64,000 nucleotides of DNA, from contig NZ_LMMA01000034.1 of NCBI RefSeq assembly GCF_001422725.1, positions 242,452 to 306,451 of the forward strand, in the 5' to 3' direction. The notes below the pieces were generated by a model. That model made no database searches and was not told the origin of the DNA. It saw nothing but the letters and a program-made list of their open reading frames with translations. Positions 60,031 to 64,000 of this stretch are shown piece after piece (within the stretch, counting starts at the first letter, position 1; the number at the start of each line of letters is the position of its first letter). The position numbers were made by a program, and so were the translations under genes. This DNA comes from Flavobacterium sp. Leaf82. GTDB taxonomy: Bacteria; Bacteroidota; Bacteroidia; Flavobacteriales; Flavobacteriaceae.

Positions 60031-61447
60031 TTTTCTCAATTATTAGGTTGTATATCTCAATATATTCTTGGCAAACTCTCTCCCAGGAATGATCAATAGC
60101 CATTCCTGTCTTTCTTATTTTATTAAAATTTATTTTATCATTGTACAATTTTACAGCACGATTTATAGAATAACAAATGTCTCCAACCGAAGCCTGGTCA
60201 TGACAAATCCCATTTCCGTTATCACCAAAGTCAATAACCGTATCCCTTAAACCTCCAGTTCTTCTTACGATAGGAACAGTGCCATATCTCAGAGCATACA
60301 TCTGATTCAATCCACAAGGTTCCACCCTCGACGGCATTAAAATATAATCAGATCCTGCATAAATCAAATGTGCCAATTCTTCATTATATCCTATAAAAAC
60401 ATTATAATTTCCATTGTAATCATTTCTTAACTGCAGTAATTGTTCTTCTATAACTTTGTTTCCTGATCCTAAAATCAAAATATTTATATTTTCAAAATTT
60501 TCAGACAAAGCCAATGCTGAAGCCTGAGGTAATAAATCTCCACCCTTTTCTTCAAATAAGCGACCAATAAAACTGAATAAAGGTTTCGATGGATCCAACT
60601 CAAACTGCTCACAAAGTTTTTCCTTATTCTTTTGTTTACCAGTATCTAAAGTTTCTATAGTATAGTTTTCGACAATCATTTTATCCTTAGATGAATCCCA
60701 AACTTCAATGTCAATACCATTTAAAATACCTTTGGACTTATTCCTCACAGAATTAAATAAAGATTCTAAACCATTTGCATAAAAATTAATTTCTTCTAAA
60801 TAACTTGGCGAGACCGTTGTAACAGCGTGTGCGCATTTAATGCCAACCGCCAATGAATTAATAGAATTATTCCAGTCCAAAAATCCAACATGAATCAAAT
60901 CGAATTCTGGTAAGTAATTTAATTTATCAAAACCAAACCAACCCTGATATAAACCATTATGAATGGTGATTACAGTTCTTACGGTTCTTAAATTTTCATA
61001 TTTATAAGCATATTTAATCAAAAAAGGAATTAATCCAGTGTGATGATCGTGACAATTAATAACATTAGGAACAGTCTCCCTACTGGAAATCCAATTTAAA
61101 ACTGCTATCTGAAAAGATACAAAACGCTCTATATCATCTTCGTACCCGTAAACATTTGGACGATTAAACAATTCGTTAATTTCTATCAGATATAATTCGT
61201 AACCTAACTTATCCGTCGTTTCCTTTAATACACTAAATGGAAAATCAAAATTCCCCAATTTTACAGTTCCCGAATACACATTTTCAAAGTCATTTTCTTT
61301 TTTAAATAAAGTATCATAACAAGGAACAACAACACAAACCTGATGACCTGCATTTCTTTGGTATTTTGGTAATGCTCCTACAACGTCAGCCAAACCACCA
61401 ACCTTGGCCATAGGATAACATTCTGCACTTATATGAAATATCTCCAT
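60020..61447 (-). CDS. glgA: Glycogen synthase (GT5)
   Basis: A 475-residue glycosyltransferase from ATG 61447; an upstream ATG at 61501 would add 18 residues before the family start MEIFHISAECYPMAKVGG. KVGGLADVVGALPK is the ADP-glucose binding motif; SRVEPCGLNQMYALRYGTVP is the C-terminal donor motif. It extends alpha-1,4-glucan chains from ADP-glucose. It is the first gene of the glg block and is divergent from an alpha/beta hydrolase gene. Confidence 0.95.
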   Translation of the reverse strand: MEIFHISAECYPMAKVGGLADVVGALPKYQRNAGHQVCVVVPCYDTLFKKENDFENVYSGTVKLGNFDFPFSVLKETTDKLGYELYLIEINELFNRPNVYGYEDDIERFVSFQIAVLNWISSRETVPNVINCHDHHTGLIPFLIKYAYKYENLRTVRTVITIHNGLYQGWFGFDKLNYLPEFDLIHVGFLDWNNSINSLAVGIKCAHAVTTVSPSYLEEINFYANGLESLFNSVRNKSKGILNGIDIEVWDSSKDKMIVENYTIETLDTGKQKNKEKLCEQFELDPSKPLFSFIGRLFEEKGGDLLPQASALALSENFENINILILGSGNKVIEEQLLQLRNDYNGNYNVFIGYNEELAHLIYAGSDYILMPSRVEPCGLNQMYALRYGTVPIVRRTGGLRDTVIDFGDNGNGICHDQASVGDICYSINRAVKLYNDKINFNKIRKTGMAIDHSWERVCQEYIEIYNLIIEKNEI

Positions 61448-61501
61448 GTAGAAATTTGTAAATGAATTATTAAAACCAATTTGTAAATTATTTTTTAGCA
61501 A

Positions 61502-61546
61502 GCATACATTATTATGCTACTTTTATGTTTCCTAAATTTAGGAAAA
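61502..61546. promoter_or_regulatory. Two palindromes in the divergent glgA/hydrolase region
   Basis: AGCATA-N6-TATGCT (61502-61519) and TTTCCTAAATTTAGGAAA (61529-61546, a perfect 18-base palindrome) lie 55 bases upstream of glgA and 38 bases upstream of the hydrolase. They are plausible operators shared by the divergent genes. Confidence 0.45.
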
Positions 61547-61584
61547 AATAAGTAAAATTAAGGCTTCAGAAAAAATTTATTGAT

Positions 61585-62451
61585 ATGGCAAAAAAGACAA
61601 ATAATCCTACGCAATCTTTAAAAATTCCACAGATAATTAAAATATACAGTAAAGTACTCGCTTTTATCTCGGTTAAATTAGTGACTTCATTTGCTGTAAA
61701 ACTTTTCACAACTCCAATAAAACATAAGCTTCCGAAAAGAGAGTTAGAAATGGAACAAAATAGTATTCAAAAAAAAATCTTTGTTCCTGCAATTAATAAA
61801 AGTGTTGTTGCATATGAATACGGAAAAAGTGAAAAGAAAATTTTATTAGTTCATGGATGGTCAGGTCGTGGTACACAATTATTTAAAATTGCGGATGAAC
61901 TTCTAAAAAATGGTTATTCAACTATAAGTTTCGATGCTCCTGCACATGGAAAATCAGAAGGCAAAACCACCATAATGTCTGAATTTATTGCTTCGATTTT
62001 AGAAATCGAAAAACAATATGGACCATTTGAAATTGCGATTGGTCATTCATTAGGTGGTATGTCAGTTTTAAATGCGATTAAAGATGGTCTACAAGTAAAA
62101 AAAGCCATCATCATTGGAAGTGGAGATATTGTACAAGACATTCTTGACGAATTTATTTCTAAATTAGGTTTAAAACCTGAAATCAGTACTAGATTACGCG
62201 ATTATTTTGAGAACAAATATCAACTAAAAATGAATGATTTTTCCGCTTACAGAGCAGCTCAAAATGTTCAAGTTCCCACACTTGTCATTCATGACAATCA
62301 TGATCCTGAGGTTCCCGTAAAAGCCGGAATTCATATTCATAAATATCTACAAAACGGAACTTTATTTTTGACTGATAACCTAGGTCACAGAAAAATTTTG
62401 GGCAATCAAAATGTAATAAAAAAAATCATTGATTTCATTAAAAGTACTTAA
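61585..62451 (+). CDS. Alpha/beta hydrolase
   Basis: A 288-residue protein with the alpha/beta hydrolase fold. VHGWSGRGTQ is the oxyanion-hole region, GHSLGGMS carries the nucleophile Ser, HDNHDPEVP the acidic residue, and LGHRKIL the catalytic His. The N-terminal 60 residues are basic and partly hydrophobic, possibly a membrane-associated helix. Substrate unknown. It is divergent from glgA and 47 bases upstream of nth. Confidence 0.88.
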   Translation: MAKKTNNPTQSLKIPQIIKIYSKVLAFISVKLVTSFAVKLFTTPIKHKLPKRELEMEQNSIQKKIFVPAINKSVVAYEYGKSEKKILLVHGWSGRGTQLFKIADELLKNGYSTISFDAPAHGKSEGKTTIMSEFIASILEIEKQYGPFEIAIGHSLGGMSVLNAIKDGLQVKKAIIIGSGDIVQDILDEFISKLGLKPEISTRLRDYFENKYQLKMNDFSAYRAAQNVQVPTLVIHDNHDPEVPVKAGIHIHKYLQNGTLFLTDNLGHRKILGNQNVIKKIIDFIKST

Positions 62452-62498
62452 TTTTGTGATAGTTATATTTGTATCGTTTAATTTAAAATGAAATAAGA

Positions 62499-63143
62499 AT
62501 GGATTTATTTGGAGAAACATCAAATTGGGAAACTAAATTAAAACCCATTTTAAAAAAATATAAAGGAAAAACACATCCATTAGAATATAAAAGCACCTAT
62601 CAGCTATTGGTTATGGTAGTTTTATCCGCTCAGGATTCAGATGCAAATATCAATACAATTTCTCCAGCTTTATTTGAGAAGTTTCCAACCCTTAAAAGTT
62701 TATCTAAAACTGATATTGAAACCTTTAAACCTTATATAAGTAAAGTTAGAAACTATCCTACAAAAGCAGGATGGCTTTTAGAAATTGCTCAAACTATTAA
62801 AAATGATGAAGATATTCCTTTAACGATGCAAGGTTTAACAGCTCTAAAAGGAATCGGCAGAAAATCTGCAAATGTTATTTTAAGAGAAACAGGTAAACCT
62901 GCCGAAGGAATTATTGCAGACTTACATATTATTAGAGTTGCACCAAGAATTGGAATCATAAAAGAAAGTAAAGACGGAAATAAAGTCGAAAAAGACCTTA
63001 TGCAAGTACTTCCGAAATCAATTTGGTCTGAAATTGGAATGGCGATATCGTTTTTAGGTAGAGAAACATGCAGACCAAAACCTAAATGTGAAGAATGTTT
63101 ATTGACCGACATTTGTCATTATTATCTAACAGAAGTTATTTAA
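62499..63143 (+). CDS. nth: Endonuclease III-family DNA glycosylase/AP lyase
   Basis: A 214-residue HhH-GPD protein. ALKGIGRKSANVIL has the helix-hairpin-helix and catalytic Lys, ADLHIIRVAPRIG the catalytic Asp, and the C-terminus has the four-Cys iron-sulfur cluster C-X6-C-X2-C-X5-C (CRPKPKCEECLLTDIC). It removes oxidised pyrimidines and nicks the DNA at the resulting AP site. A TATATTTG box is at 62464-62471. The gene ends three bases from the convergent NTF2-like gene. Confidence 0.93.
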   Translation: MDLFGETSNWETKLKPILKKYKGKTHPLEYKSTYQLLVMVVLSAQDSDANINTISPALFEKFPTLKSLSKTDIETFKPYISKVRNYPTKAGWLLEIAQTIKNDEDIPLTMQGLTALKGIGRKSANVILRETGKPAEGIIADLHIIRVAPRIGIIKESKDGNKVEKDLMQVLPKSIWSEIGMAISFLGRETCRPKPKCEECLLTDICHYYLTEVI

Positions 63144-63146
63144 GAA

Positions 63147-63578
63147 CTATTTTCTTCTTGTATCTATCAAATAAATAATCTTCCAGATATCTTTTTCTTT
63201 AAATAATGTAAACATATTTACTCCGGAATGACTGAGTTTATCATTCAAATAAAACTCATATGGTGCCCAAACATGAGCCATTGTACCATCAATTTGAACA
63301 TTATAACTTAATATTTTTTCCTGAAATTTCATACTTGACGGAATTGAAGCAATCGATTTATAAAATTCTTCCGCTTTTTCATCTGATAGTTTATTTCCTT
63401 TCGTCACACTCTCACTAATAGACTGCAAAAGAATGTCAGAAGAACAAATAGATTGTATTTTCACCGTATCTCTTTGATGAAATCCCTCAAAAAAAATCTC
63501 AATACTTTTCTGAACATCTTGCTTTTGAGCATTAGAAGAAAATCCTAAAAGCAATAAAATTATAATATAAATTTTCAT
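63147..63578 (-). CDS. Secreted NTF2/SnoaL-like protein
   Basis: A 143-residue protein from ATG 63578. A signal peptide (MKIYIIILLLLGFSSNA) is followed by an NTF2-like pattern (SIEIFFEGFHQRDTVKIQSI, AHVWAPYEFYLNDKLSHSG, FTLFKEKDIWKIIYLIDTRR). Such domains serve as small enzymes or ligand-binding proteins; the role here is unknown. It is convergent with nth with a three-base gap. Confidence 0.82.
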   Translation of the reverse strand: MKIYIIILLLLGFSSNAQKQDVQKSIEIFFEGFHQRDTVKIQSICSSDILLQSISESVTKGNKLSDEKAEEFYKSIASIPSSMKFQEKILSYNVQIDGTMAHVWAPYEFYLNDKLSHSGVNMFTLFKEKDIWKIIYLIDTRRK

Positions 63579-63732
63579 AATACTGGTCAATTAAAATTTG
63601 GAATCTAATATATAAAATCTGAACGAAATGACTAATATTAATTTCAACCCAAATTATTTCAAAATAAATCGATAAATAAGAAGAAATTTGATTCTATTAC
63701 TTCTTTGACAATCACTTAATCGAGATAATGCT

Positions 63733-63825
63733 TTAGTATTTTTCAAATAACCGATTCTCAGAGCTCGCTTTATACAAATTGTCAGCAATCTCAGCTGTAG
63801 TACAATGTAATTCATGATGATCCAT
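63733..63825 (-). CDS. Possible 30-residue micro-ORF
   Basis: On the minus strand ATG at 63825 to TAA at 63733 encodes MDHHELHCTTAEIADNLYK, then ASSENRLFEKY. The composition looks protein-like, but there is no promoter box or clear ribosome site. It could be a gene remnant or chance. The rest of 63579-63904 shows nothing recognisable. Confidence 0.2.
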   Translation of the reverse strand: MDHHELHCTTAEIADNLYKASSENRLFEKY

Positions 63826-63904
63826 TTACTAAAGTTTTATACTAAATGGGATATAATTTAGGAGTTATAAAAAGAGGGTCAAAAACACAAATTATTATAA
63901 AACA

Positions 63905-63936
63905 AAAAACCCTGATTCTTTGGAATCAGGGTTTTT
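63905..63936 (-). terminator. Terminator of the rRNA operon
   Basis: A perfect 14-bp stem, 63905-63918 with 63923-63936 (AAAAACCCTGATTC), has a TTTG loop. It lies just downstream of the 5S rRNA 3' end on the minus strand. Confidence 0.9.
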
Positions 63937-63945
63937 AAAAAGAAA

Positions 63946-64000
63946 GGCGACGACATACTCTCCCACATAACTGCAGTACCATCTGCGCAGGCGGGCTTAA
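63946..64000 (-). rRNA. rrf: 5S ribosomal RNA, 3' part only
   Basis: The reverse complement contains GATGGTACTGCAGTTATGTG and GGAGAGTATGTCGTCGCC, the conserved 3' arm of Bacteroidota 5S rRNA. The remaining half and the rest of the rRNA operon lie beyond the right edge. Confidence 0.93.

Noticed and set aside
1..64000. tRNA genes, IS elements and prophage genes
   Set aside because: No cloverleaf-like sequence with conserved TTC arm, no transposase or phage structural protein was recognised on either strand by eye.

Overview
The window is chromosomal DNA from a member of the Flavobacteriaceae, most likely Flavobacterium. Four things point there. The DNA is AT-rich. Several genes have the Bacteroidota promoter pattern TTG-N17-23-TAnnTTTG. 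Type IX secretion (T9SS) is represented by PorQ and by three cargo proteins with C-terminal sorting domains. Many proteins belong to families typical of Bacteroidota (DUF2520, DUF2911, DUF1684, YkuD_2-type L,D-transpeptidases, head-GIN proteins). No phage, IS element, CRISPR array or tRNA was seen. The right edge enters the 3' end of a 5S rRNA on the minus strand, so an rRNA operon lies just outside the window.

Layout. 1-12.6 kb: a DUF2520/KdsC-like pair, a UbiA/Maf/MscS cluster, an AI-2E family permease, an outer-membrane barrel, a His/Asp-rich secreted protein, and a PIG-L deacetylase followed by a 35-residue membrane micro-ORF and a sodium:solute symporter. 12.6-20.4 kb: small regulatory and housekeeping genes (TetR plus NTF2-like, DUF2911, HAD, TcdA, TatD, DUF1684, MFS) separated by several families of intergenic inverted repeats. 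20.4-26.0 kb: a five-gene operon, blaI-blaR1-blaI-blaR1-serine hydrolase, with a promoter covered by a regular array of inverted half-sites. 26-28.6 kb: EamA, fasciclin and ExbD genes and a 46-residue small protein. 28.8-38.2 kb: three tandem paralogous EF-hand/leucine-rich-repeat T9SS cargo genes, each with its own near-identical promoter and GTCCCAC-type terminator. 38.3-48.4 kb (minus strand): rpsA, a membrane protein, a nucleoside-permease-like MFS protein, cmk, two L,D-transpeptidase-like genes, porQ and lon. 48.7-51.7 kb: an ECF sigma factor, a probable anti-sigma factor and two beta-solenoid surface proteins. 51.8-54.1 kb: a UMF1 family transporter and an M48 lipoprotein protease. 54.2-61.4 kb: glycogen genes glgA-glgC-glgB followed by a GH31 glucosidase. 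61.6-63.6 kb: an alpha/beta hydrolase, endonuclease III and an NTF2-like secreted protein.

How the genes work together. The blaI/blaR1 block looks like a duplicated zinc-protease-plus-repressor sensing unit that controls a penicillin-binding-protein-like hydrolase. One BlaR1 has gained a TonB-plug-like tail and the other a proline-rich, heptad-repeat tail. The LRR proteins are probable cargo of the secretion machinery to which PorQ belongs, and porQ is only 4 bp from an L,D-transpeptidase-like gene. The glg/GH31 cluster makes and processes glycogen and carries a LacI-type palindrome.

The strongest candidates for undescribed biology are the BlaI operator array with the duplicated blaIR operon, a repeated structured intergenic element near 12.7, 28.7 and 40.3 kb, and the modular EF-hand/LRR cargo family. 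All product names come from reading the translated sequences by eye; no database search was run.
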